This document shows, piece by piece, positions 24,561 to 31,535 of a stretch of 64,000 nucleotides of DNA (position 1 is the stretch's first letter; each line of letters begins with the position of its first letter). The stretch spans positions 8,147,474 through 8,211,473 of the forward strand of contig JAVLUZ010000157.1 of assembly GCA_036768485.1 (NCBI GenBank), given 5' to 3'. The notes under the pieces were generated by a model. The model had not been told where the DNA came from and did no database searches. It worked only from the letters and a program-made list of their open reading frames with translations. This stretch comes from Mermis nigrescens (lineage: Eukaryota; Nematoda; Enoplea; Mermithida; Mermithidae). Both the position numbers and the translations under genes were made by a program.

Positions 24561-24648
24561 GCGTTTTCTAAAAACGCAGGCTCCCGTTGCTCTTAACCTC
24601 CACGTGGTGGGAGCCGGAAACGATCCGTTTGATCGGCCAATAAGAGCA
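24561..24648 (+). other. Cluster of hairpins before the integrase gene
   Basis: A perfect 7-bp stem with a CTA loop, GCGTTTT-CTA-AAAACGC, occupies 24561-24577. Then GGCTCCC (24579-24585) pairs with GGGAGCC (24609-24615) around a CCACGTGG palindrome. CGATC-CGTTT-GATCG forms 24621-24635. TGCTCTTA (24588-24595) pairs with TAAGAGCA (24641-24648), which competes with the second stem. GC content is higher than in neighbouring spacers. Possible roles are RNA processing, transcription end formation for the upstream gene, or a small structured RNA. Confidence 0.55.
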
Positions 24649-24654
24649 TAAATA
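24647..24654 (+). promoter_or_regulatory. CATAAATA box before the integrase
   Basis: CATAAATA, one base off the TATAAATA core, 28-35 bp before the integrase ATG at 24682. Weaker than the other boxes. Confidence 0.4.
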
Positions 24655-24681
24655 TTAAAAAATAAAATAAAAAATGTAAAA

Positions 24682-25740
24682 ATGGATAAATTGTTGACAA
24701 AATTATATTATGACCCTCAAACTGGGTATACGGGGGCGAATCAACTTTTTGCTCGAGTGAAAAAGGTGCGCCCAGCTACAAAATTTGAAAAGGTAAAAGC
24801 ATGGCTGGAAAAGCAACCCACATATACACTACACAAACCTGCAAAGAAACGTTATTCGCGTAACAAGGTAATAGTTAGCGGGGTTGATGAGCAGTGGCAA
24901 GCGGATTTGGTTGATCTACAATCGTTAGCCGACCACAATCATAATTTTAAGTACCTACTCAATTGTATTGATATTTTCTCAAAGTATGCATGGGCAGTTC
25001 CACTTAAATCAAAAACTGGTAAAGAAATTATCGCATCCTTTCAGAAAATTTTCAAATCGTCGGGCCGTAAACCATATAAACTGCAAACGGATCAGGGAAC
25101 TGAGTTTACAAACAAGGAATTTCAGCAATTTTTGAAATCTCAATTTATTGACTTTTTCACGACTAAAAGTGAAATGAAGGCTAGTATTGTTGAGTGGTTT
25201 AATCGTACGCTTAGAGAACGCATGTGACGATATTTCACTAAAAAGAATACATTTAATTATATTGACATTTTGCCCGATTTGCATAAAAATTATAATAATT
25301 CTTTTCATAGGACCATTGGTACATCCCCCGCTAACGTTACCTATAAAAACGAAAGAGAAATTTTAAACAAAGCATTCAGGATTGATAAACCGAACGTTGT
25401 TTTTAAATTTGATATTGGTAATAAAGTTCGTATAAGTAAAGTGAAACGCACATTCGTAAAAGGGTTCTGGCCTAATTGGACCAAAGAATATTTCATTGTT
25501 AAAGAGAGGTTTGCTCGCACACCACCCGTTTATACTCTCGAAGATCAAGAGGGGGAAAAATTAGAGGGTATTTTCTACGAAACCGAGCTGCAAAAAATTA
25601 GTGCAAAATCAGATGATTTATTCGTGATTTAAAAAATTATAAAAATTCGTAAAAAAGGCAAGAAAACTGATTATTTGGTGCGCTGGAGAGGTTACCCGCC
25701 TAAATTTGACTCGTGGGTTTCTGATATTGTAAAGCTCTAA
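24682..25740 (+). pseudogene. Polinton DDE integrase with C-terminal chromodomain, two nonsense codons
   Basis: The frame is open from ATG 24682 but for a TGA at 25225-25227 and a TAA at 25630-25632. The rve-type catalytic core shows the first Asp in QWQADLVDL (residue 75), the second in LQTDQGTEF (residue 137) and Glu in SIVEWFNRTL (residue 171), so the DDE triad is intact. The TGA falls just after RTLRERM, where relatives often have Trp. After the second stop a chromodomain-like tail reads LVRWRGYPPKFDSWV. The sequence belongs to the family typified by C. elegans F54H12.3. The intact enzyme would insert the element DNA into the host genome; two stops inactivate it. Confidence 0.88.
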
Positions 25741-25799
25741 ATAGTAAGTTAAATCTTAAGATCAAAAATGGAGTCTATTGGTAAGTGTTTTTTTCAAAA

Positions 25800-26019
25800 A
25801 TGAGCAACCAGTATAGGCAAACATTGCTCAAATTTGATGATCATGCTATTTTGAGCTTCTCAAAGTTTATCAGAAAACGCCTGAAAAAAGGGCGATCTTT
25901 GCCTGCTGTTTAACTTGTGGGAATTTTTAAGCCCTGAGGCTATGTTTTACTTTGCGAACCTCAAAACAAAAATTATTGATGAACACATAACTTCATCCAT
26001 TTCATCAGTACTGATCTGA
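25800..26019 (+). pseudogene. Unrecognised ~73-residue Polinton protein, frameshifted
   Basis: ATG 25800 opens MSNQYRQTLLKFDDHAILSF and a very basic stretch (FIRKRLKKGRSL). The frame shifts by one near 25910 and continues as NLWEFLSPEAMFYFANLKTK to TGA 26017-26019. It lies directly after the integrase and before the minisatellite. Its promoter is unclear; only a CTCTAAATA variant occurs upstream near 25734. No family recognised. Confidence 0.4.
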
Positions 26020-26022
26020 AAA

Positions 26023-26251
26023 TTTGCAAAGTTTGGAATAATTTTTGTAAAGTTTGGAATATTTTTTGTAAAGTCTGGAATATTTTTTGTAAAGTTTGGA
26101 ACATTTTCTGTAAAGTTTGTAATATTTTTTGTAAAGTTTGGAATATCTTTTGTAAATTTTGGAATATTTTTTGTAGAGTTTGGAATATTTTTTTGTAAAG
26201 TTTGGAATATTTTTTGTAAAGTTTGGAAAATTTTTTGTAAAGTTTGAAATA
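26023..26251. repeat. 21-bp minisatellite, about ten units
   Basis: The unit is close to TTTTTTGTAAAGTTTGGAATA, with point changes and one or two single-base indels. Twenty-one bases equal seven codons, and the minus strand reads as repeats of IPNFTKN. It fills the gap between the convergent 25800 gene and the 3' end of the TBP-like gene. Confidence 0.9.
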
Positions 26252-26771
26252 TTAGGTATCTAACCTGCATTTCTCAAGCATTGGTGAAACTATTTTATAT
26301 GCTCTGTGCAATTCATGCTCCTGTTTTGCACCTGTAAGGATCAATTTTCCGCTTGTGAACAGCAAAAATGTTATATTTCTGAATTTGTATATTAAGCCAG
26401 GAAACAATTCCACTTCATACATGCATTTTCTTTTCACCAGGTCATAAAATTTGCAAAGATCAATGCGGAACCCTAAATTAGCAAAGCCTACGAACATATG
26501 GGGTTTCACCTTTAAATCATCACCCCTAGCATTTAATGCATCTACAGCTGCTTTTATAGCACTTTCACCATCTTTCACTGTTTTGGCTCCAACACATACA
26601 ATTTTACCTGATTTGAAAATCAGTATTGTTGCCTGAGGTAGTCGAAATACAATTCCTGGAAATCTCAAATAATTGTATTGTGCAGTCTCTTTGGTAATTT
26701 CTGGTATATTTCTTCGAGGTTAGCGTATGGGGTAGTGCTGTAGTCAGTAAAATATTTTGTATAGTCACCAT
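26252..26771 (-). pseudogene. TATA-binding protein (TBP) homologue inside the Polinton, frameshifted
   Basis: The C-terminal 138 residues are one clean frame (26668-26252) with both TBP direct repeats. The first carries RFPGIVF and LIFKSGKIVCVGAK; the second carries VELFPGLIY and LLFTSGKLILTGAK. The four phenylalanines expected to wedge into the minor groove are present (residues 3, 18, 89 and 104 of that frame). The start of the core is found upstream in two other frames, with ATG 26771 (MVTIQNILLTT) then NLEEIYQKLPKRL. At least two frameshifts therefore lie between 26771 and 26668. The total of about 173 codons equals a TBP core with no N-terminal extension. A GGTATAAATA box on the same strand lies about 30 bp before the ATG. 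Cellular TBP nucleates transcription initiation at TATA boxes. Here it probably served the element's own TATA promoters. Confidence 0.87.
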
Positions 26772-26774
26772 TTT

Positions 26775-26784
26775 TCTATAAATA
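26775..26784 (+). promoter_or_regulatory. TCTATAAATA box for the packaging ATPase
   Basis: Exact TCTATAAATA, 37-46 bp before the ATPase ATG at 26821. It lies just upstream of the TBP start codon on the opposite strand. Confidence 0.7.
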
Positions 26785-26800
26785 CTTCCTAATAAACTTA

Positions 26801-26808
26801 TATTTATA
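26801..26808 (-). promoter_or_regulatory. TATAAATA box for the TBP-like gene
   Basis: Minus-strand GGTATAAATA, about 30 bp upstream of the TBP ATG at 26771. It overlaps the region between the ATPase box and ATPase start, so the two promoters interleave. Confidence 0.6.
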
Positions 26809-26820
26809 CCTAAAACCATA

Positions 26821-27481
26821 ATGTTCCTACATCCTTTCACCTGCCTTCTTTCAGGACCAACAAAGTCAGGCAAAACAACATTTGTCAGGCGATTAATTGA
26901 GAATAGAGCATGCCTGATTGATACTAAAATCAAAAAGATTTGGTGGTGCTTCGCAGAAAATCAGCCTCTTTATAAAAAATTAAATGATGTTTTATTCATA
27001 GAAGGGCTTCCTGAATTCTATTTACCTAAAACAATGTAGTCATGTACCTCAACTTTTGATTCTCGGTGATCTTATGCAACAGAGCAAGGGTAATGCCCAG
27101 ATTGTGCAACTTTTTACAAGGAGTTGTCATCATTGGAACATTAGCATTATACACATTGTTCAAAACGTTTTCTTTGATGGTCTAAGAACTTCACGCATCA
27201 ACTCTGATTACATAGTGTTATTCAAACACTCTGCTGATCAGCTACAGGCACAAATGCTTTCCAGACAGCTCTATCCTGCCAACGCTAAATATTTTCTAGA
27301 AGCTTATTCTGATGCTACTTATCAGCCACATGGTTACCTTTTAATTGATCTAACTCAAAATGCTAGAAATGAGCTCAGACTTAAAACAAATATTTTTAGC
27401 AGGCATCCAACTATTTATATGCATAAATCTATAAATACTAGTAGAGATATTGCAACAAAAAAATGGGTAAAGAACGATTAA
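26821..27481 (+). pseudogene. FtsK/HerA-type genome-packaging ATPase, frameshifted
   Basis: ATG 26821 opens a frame with the Walker A motif GPTKSGKTT at residues 12-20. It stops at 27037-27039. The next frame continues through the Walker B region (QLLILGDLM), the sensor-like block TRSCHHWNISIIHIVQNVFF, then HSADQLQAQMLSRQLYP and a HGYLLIDLTQNARNELRL tail to 27481. Both halves match the A32/HerA-like packaging ATPases of Polintons and adintoviruses. Two oddities are the frameshift between about 27010 and 27037 and the Walker B, which reads GD where the family normally has two acidic residues. The last codons overlap the next gene by 19 bp. The intact enzyme would pump element DNA into a capsid. 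Confidence 0.85.
27428..27437 (+). promoter_or_regulatory. TCTATAAATA box inside the ATPase 3' end
   Basis: Exact TCTATAAATA followed by CTA, 26-35 bp before ATG 27463. It lies inside the ATPase coding sequence, where it encodes SINTS. Confidence 0.65.
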
Positions 27482-27813
27482 CACGCAATATTGGTTGTTT
27501 ACATCTCCTAAGTCAAGCAAGAAAACCTCAAAGAACCGCTATTATAAATACTGCCAGCAAAGATCAAATCCTTTGTCTATGTGACTGTGCAAACAACTTT
27601 CTGAATGGTAATATTCCTTTCGATAAAAAGGATATAAATAAACTTCGAAGATATCACAATCAAATTAGATACCTGGCCAACAATAAGCAGGCGACTACAA
27701 AACAAAAGACAGATATTATAATACAGGAAGGTGGTTTTCTTCCTCTTTTACTTACTCCCATACTTACAATAGCTGGTACTTTGTTAGCTGATGCAATAGC
27801 TGGTAGAAAATGA
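27463..27813 (+). CDS. Conserved small Polinton protein with hydrophobic C-terminus
   Basis: An intact 116-codon frame from ATG 27463 to TGA 27811-27813. The N-terminal half is basic and mixed (RLTRNIGCLHLLSQARKPQR). The middle has a KKDINKLRRYHNQIRYL helix. The C-terminus is strongly hydrophobic and Gly-containing (GGFLPLLLTPILTIAGTLLA). Proteins with this layout recur in animal Polintons, and a membrane-active or minor virion role like adenovirus core/lytic peptides has been suggested for such positions; that is inference here. It overlaps the ATPase by 19 bp and the next gene by an ATGA. A TCTATAAATA box lies 26 bp upstream. It is one of the few unbroken genes in the element. Confidence 0.65.
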   Translation: MGKERLTRNIGCLHLLSQARKPQRTAIINTASKDQILCLCDCANNFLNGNIPFDKKDINKLRRYHNQIRYLANNKQATTKQKTDIIIQEGGFLPLLLTPILTIAGTLLADAIAGRK

Positions 27814-28376
27814 AACATACTGAAAAAATGATTCTTATACCCGCTGAAATCAGCGAGCGGACTAAACCTATTGATGTTGTGCTAGATTCCTTGGATAATG
27901 AATTGCAAAAAGTTTTGCATAGCAAAAGTATGGCACCTGAAATAAAACTCATGAAATACAATCAGGTGCTTAGCAGATTTAAACGACTATATGAACAAAA
28001 GCAGCAGCCATATAGAGCTAGTATAGTTGAAGATGCAAAGAATGCATTGAGTGATGAAGATGTGCTTGTCCGTATGCCAAAAAATCAGATTCCAAAGGCA
28101 AAACTCCTTCTTCACTACATTCGTACAAACCCATTTATTGAAATTGAGCATAATGGTGAGCTTGTGATAGATGGCAATAGAATTGAAGGCTCAAACATTA
28201 CAGATTTAGTTAATGATCTTGCGCGTGTGGGTAAGAAAATAAGCAGGCACCCTGGCAGAAAAGAATTGCTGAAAGCGTTTAATCGCACAAATGTTCCACT
28301 GGAAAGTATAGTAAATAGACAAGGTAAGGAGATTTTTGCGGCAGGTGGGGAATTCGACTGGGATGAAAGTCTATGA
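27810..28376 (+). CDS. Conserved Polinton protein, 188 residues, function unknown
   Basis: Intact from ATG 27810 to TGA 28374-28376. It begins MKHTEKMILIPAEI and continues with a helical region (LDNELQKVLHSKSM, KLMKYNQVLSRFKRLYEQK). The second half has QIPKAKLLLHYIRTNP, a short beta-like stretch (IEIEHNGELVIDG) and a C-terminal DWDESL. The KMxLIP start and the YNQxLxR phrase recur in animal Polinton proteins of unassigned function encoded between the ATPase and capsid genes. It shares an ATGA with the gene before it (27810-27813) and its stop overlaps the next ATG the same way. No TATA box is close, so it probably depends on the 27428 promoter. Confidence 0.65.
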   Translation: MKHTEKMILIPAEISERTKPIDVVLDSLDNELQKVLHSKSMAPEIKLMKYNQVLSRFKRLYEQKQQPYRASIVEDAKNALSDEDVLVRMPKNQIPKAKLLLHYIRTNPFIEIEHNGELVIDGNRIEGSNITDLVNDLARVGKKISRHPGRKELLKAFNRTNVPLESIVNRQGKEIFAAGGEFDWDESL

Positions 28377-28740
28377 ATACTTATCACTCCTAAGGATTAC
28401 AACATTTGGTTGGACTACTACATAGGGCACGCTGCCCAAACAGGCTATGGGTTGGAAGGGTATAAAGGCATCCCATACCAGCGGGGCGTAGGTCTTGGCA
28501 GTTTTTTCCGTTCGCTTTTTAGAATGACAGTCCCAGTTATGCAGTCAATTGGTGAGCGAGTTGGAAAACATGCTCTAGTTGCAGGTTCAAACATAGCGTC
28601 TGATTTGGCCCAGGAAAACCGCTTTTGAGTCTACTAAAGAACACTCAAAGCGAGAAGCTGCTCAATTGTTTGATGAAGCCTCTCATGCCCTTCAGCAGCA
28701 GCAAGGAGAGTGTCTTGGTAGCCGCCCAAAGTCTATAAAT
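28373..28740 (+). pseudogene. Gly-rich conserved Polinton virion-type protein, frameshifted
   Basis: The ATG at 28373 overlaps the previous stop as ATGA. After a few codons the frame must shift to enter the conserved stretch LEGYKGIPYQRGVGLGSFFR, LFRMTVPVMQSIGERVG and KHALVAGSNIASDL. A second shift near 28620 leads to STKEHSKREAAQLFDEASHA. A Gly-rich YQRGxGLGSFF block followed by a VGKxAL helix is typical of a small protein found just before the capsid gene in animal Polintons, perhaps a minor virion or scaffolding component. The 3' limit is uncertain because the next gene's promoter and start overlap here. Confidence 0.55.
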
Positions 28741-28741
28741 A
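28732..28741 (+). promoter_or_regulatory. TCTATAAATA box for the major capsid gene
   Basis: Exact TCTATAAATA followed by CTA. With initiation about 30 bp downstream, the first usable ATG is 28774 and not 28747. Confidence 0.7.
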
Positions 28742-28773
28742 CTAGCATGATAGATGCTTTTTCAAAACAAAAA

Positions 28774-30065
28774 ATGGCTCTCGTAAACGGAAAATCTATC
28801 CCCAGTACCAAGACTGAACTGGACCTTTTACGGTCCCTCCTACTCAAGTAGTGATAAAGCGTGGTTTTTGGCATGAAATTCAACCTACAAATCCTATTAC
28901 TAATGAGGGACCATATGAATTTAGAGTACCTCCTGATCCACATTACATTCAGCTCAATAAAAATTACATTTACATGCTACTGAGAATCAAAAAACCAGTA
29001 GTTGCTACTGGAGCAGCAGTGCCTGACTATGCGCCTATCAATCTTATTGGTAAGACTTTCTTTAAGCAGGTAAAATGCTTTTTAGGTGGCAAATTAGTTT
29101 TTGACAGCTCTGATAAATATGCATATAGATCGTATTTTGAAACTGAATTAAATTATGGCTATGATGCCAAGCATTCGCATTTGCAATCTGCGCTGTACTA
29201 TCATGAAGGTGGAAGTGATGTTGACACAAAAGACAATAAAGCTTTCAAAATACGTTCAAAAATGTTCAAAGATGAAAATGTTGTCGAAATTGCGGCCCCA
29301 CTGCACATTGACATGTTCTTGCAAGACAGATATTTAGTTAATTTTACCGATTTCCGCCTAGAATTACACAGAAATAATAATGCATTTGTTTTGCAGTGCT
29401 TTGAGGATGTCAGCCTTGACTTGAAAGTCTCACAAATGAAATTTTTTATTCGAAAAGTTGAGGTTTTTGACATTGTGAATTTAGCTCTTGAGCAAATAAT
29501 GCTTTCCTATACAGCAAAATATCCCATAAGGAGAGTAGCTTTGACAAATTTGCACATTTCAAATCCTGCTAGAGAAATGCCCAATTATGCATTGTTTACT
29601 GGTCAGCTGCCTAGGCGTATAGTGTTTACTTGTGTTGAAGGCAGTGCTTATCGAGGCAATCTAGCAAAATCGCCTTTCAACTTCAAACCGTTCAGCATAA
29701 ATGATGTAAAAGTAACGTGTGGAGGTATAACGTATCCTGCTTACCCCCTCAGCATTTCATTTAAACATGACAGGTACTTGCAAGCCTATACTCAGATGTT
29801 TGATGCATTACATATTGGGCATGAAGGCAATTTCATTAGCAGAGAAGATTTTAAAACAAGTCACTGCTTCTTTGTGTTCGATTTGACTCCTGATGCGGAT
29901 GATGGAGGACACTGGGACCTAGTCCGTGAAGGAACAACAAGCATCGCTGTTAGGTTTTCTGGGAATTTGCCCAATTCTGGCATTGAAATCATTATGCATG
30001 CTGAATTTAATAACTCAATAATGATTGATAAAAACCGAAACACGTTTCATGACTATGATGCATAA
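28774..30065 (+). pseudogene. Major capsid protein candidate (F54H12.2 family), one frameshift near the start
   Basis: The ATG at 28774 gives MALVNGKSIPSTKTELDL, which matches the usual SELDLF start of F54H12.2-type proteins. A one-base shift near 28825 moves into the long open frame that begins FTVPPTQ and runs uninterrupted to TAA 30063-30065. That frame contains GFWHEIQPTNPIT, GPYEFRVPPDPHYIQL, a central FKQVKCFLGGKLVFDSSDKY and a C-terminal HAEFNNSIMIDKNR. About 420 residues is compatible with a double jelly-roll hexon-type capsid protein, the accepted role in Polintons, though I could not model the fold. The protease gene begins two bases after the stop. Apart from the single early lesion this is the best-preserved large gene of the element. 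Confidence 0.75.
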
Positions 30066-30067
30066 AC

Positions 30068-30484
30068 ATGAACACTATTGAAATATTCAAAATTCTCAAA
30101 CATAATAATACATTTGCAGGCGTTTTCCCAATAGATCGTCTGCCACCTATAAGAACCTACCCTGCGGCTCTAGTTGTAAATCTGGACCCCAGTGAGGAAC
30201 CAGGATCACACTGGGTCGCAATTTATTTTCAAAATAAGAAGCATTGCAACTATTTTGACAACTATGGCTTAGAACCACCTGTGCAATTGCATAAATACAT
30301 TTCTGATAATGCGCTCTCATTTATATACAATAATATGCGAGTACAAGGGCTTTTCTCAATCAGCTGTGGTCATATGTGTATCTACTTTTTGGTCTGCATG
30401 AGCAAAGGCATAAGTTTCACAAACATTGTTCTATCTATGCTCAGTGAAAAAATTTATAAATATTTCAATAAACTAAGGTTATAA
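30068..30484 (+). CDS. Adenain-like cysteine protease (capsid maturation)
   Basis: An intact 138-codon frame from ATG 30068 to TAA 30482-30484. The C5/adenain catalytic elements are in order: His48 in PGSHWVAIYF, Asp64 in CNYFDNYGLEP, Gln93 in NNMRVQGLF and Cys100 in SISCGHMCIYFL. In adenoviruses and Polintons this protease cuts virion precursors. It starts two bases after the capsid gene stop and has no TATA box of its own, so expression probably depends on the capsid promoter. All catalytic residues are present and no lesion is seen, unlike most neighbours. Confidence 0.88.
   Translation: MNTIEIFKILKHNNTFAGVFPIDRLPPIRTYPAALVVNLDPSEEPGSHWVAIYFQNKKHCNYFDNYGLEPPVQLHKYISDNALSFIYNNMRVQGLFSISCGHMCIYFLVCMSKGISFTNIVLSMLSEKIYKYFNKLRL
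30455..30462 (+). promoter_or_regulatory. TATAAATA box for the minor capsid gene
   Basis: TTTATAAATA inside the 3' end of the protease gene, 31-38 bp before ATG 30493. It lacks the leading TC. Confidence 0.5.
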
Positions 30485-30492
30485 AAAAGGAT

Positions 30493-31266
30493 ATGAAACA
30501 GTTTTACATAACGCTTCCGAGCAATTCACAAGAAACAAATACTGCAGCCACATTTGTTACCAATCTGCTTAGACAAATCGCATTAACCGGCGACTGGGAG
30601 GTTGGGTTAGCTGAAATAATTTATGCAAATACATGGCACAATGTTGCTGAGGAGCAGAATATGATACAATTTTATGACATCAAAAACAATGTGCGACAAA
30701 AATTGCTTATTCCTCGAGCAAGATATTTAAATATACATGACCTCATTCAAGCCATGAGAAATGGAATAAAAACGGTTCGCCAAATAGACAAATTTGATTA
30801 CATACAATATTTTGGCATAAAGTATGATGATAATAGGAAATTTTATAAGTTAACAATCAATACTGAATATATTCAAAGTGTAAAGCTGACAAAGCATTTA
30901 ATGTATATGCTAGGATTTCTATAGAGCCAGCTTAGCAATATAGATTATACTGTGAAAAAAGAATTAAACATAGTTGCGCACCATTCACCCGACATGCTAG
31001 GTGGAATGCACAACTTTTACGTATATTGCGATATAGTTGAGCCTCAAATCGTTGGAAATGTTTTTGCACCGCTTCTGCAGGTTGTGAACATAGACGGAAA
31101 ATATATGGATATTGTTAATCACGCATATATTAGTCTACATTATATACCTGTGCTCAAAAAATCATTCAATACCATTGAAGTGAACATTAAAAGTGATCAA
31201 GATAAACCTGTGCCTTTTGAATTTGGCAAAACAATTGTTAAAATGCATTTCAGGTATCGGCTATAA
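30493..31266 (+). pseudogene. Minor capsid/penton candidate, one in-frame stop
   Basis: ATG 30493 begins FYITLPSNSQ and has RQIALTGDWEVGLAEIIYAN, the conserved N-terminal motif of the smaller Polinton capsid-type protein. A TAG at 30922-30924 ends the first 143 codons. The same frame reopens with MLGGMHNFYVYCDIVEPQIV, NVFAPLLQVV and a final KTIVKMHFRYRL, the known C-terminal half, ending at TAA 31264-31266. The total length of about 257 residues fits a single jelly-roll penton. One nonsense codon is the only lesion. The TATAAATA at 30455 is its likely promoter. Confidence 0.7.
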
Positions 31267-31535
31267 ACATTTTATTATCACACCTGCTTTGCCTAAACAG
31301 CGTATCCACCTATGCCTTAGGCAGATACTTTTGGTCTAAGCTCAATGCTGAGTACAAACAAAGTTTAGTAGAAAATGATGCTGAGGCTATCAGCAATTTT
31401 TCCAATTTTCTCAAACAATGTTTTACTTTTCGTGATTTGCCTACCGTAGCTAATATGTGGCAACCTTTCAGCGAGCAAATAAAAGAATATTATGCATATA
31501 CTCACGAACGATCAATCAATGAGTGTTTGACGTAG
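31267..31535 (+). pseudogene. Right-end reading frame running into the terminal repeat
   Basis: An uninterrupted frame after the penton stop reads YALGRYFWSKLNAEYKQSLV, FLKQCFTFRDLPTVANMWQP and EYYAYTHERSINECL to TAG 31533-31535. It has no ATG near its start. It may be the 3' part of a broken gene or begin from an upstream frame. Its last roughly 30 codons lie inside the right terminal repeat, and a degraded copy of the same coding stretch occurs in the left repeat directly after the truncated polymerase. A CTATAAACA sequence lies at 31261. The family is not recognised. Composition is clearly protein-like. Confidence 0.45.

Noticed and set aside
24561..24648. tRNA or tRNA-like RNA in the hairpin cluster
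   Set aside because: No B-box or acceptor stem; only independent hairpins.
25769..25830. Spliced first exon ending at GGTAAGT before the 25800 gene
   Set aside because: The only nearby acceptor would give an intron of about 31 bp, too short, and the 25800 frame has its own ATG.
26023..26251. CRISPR-like short repeat array
   Set aside because: The units are contiguous with no spacers, so it is a minisatellite.
28747..28773. Capsid start at ATG 28747
   Set aside because: It lies only about 6 bp after the TATA box, upstream of the expected transcript start. ATG 28774 also fits the family's N-terminus better.
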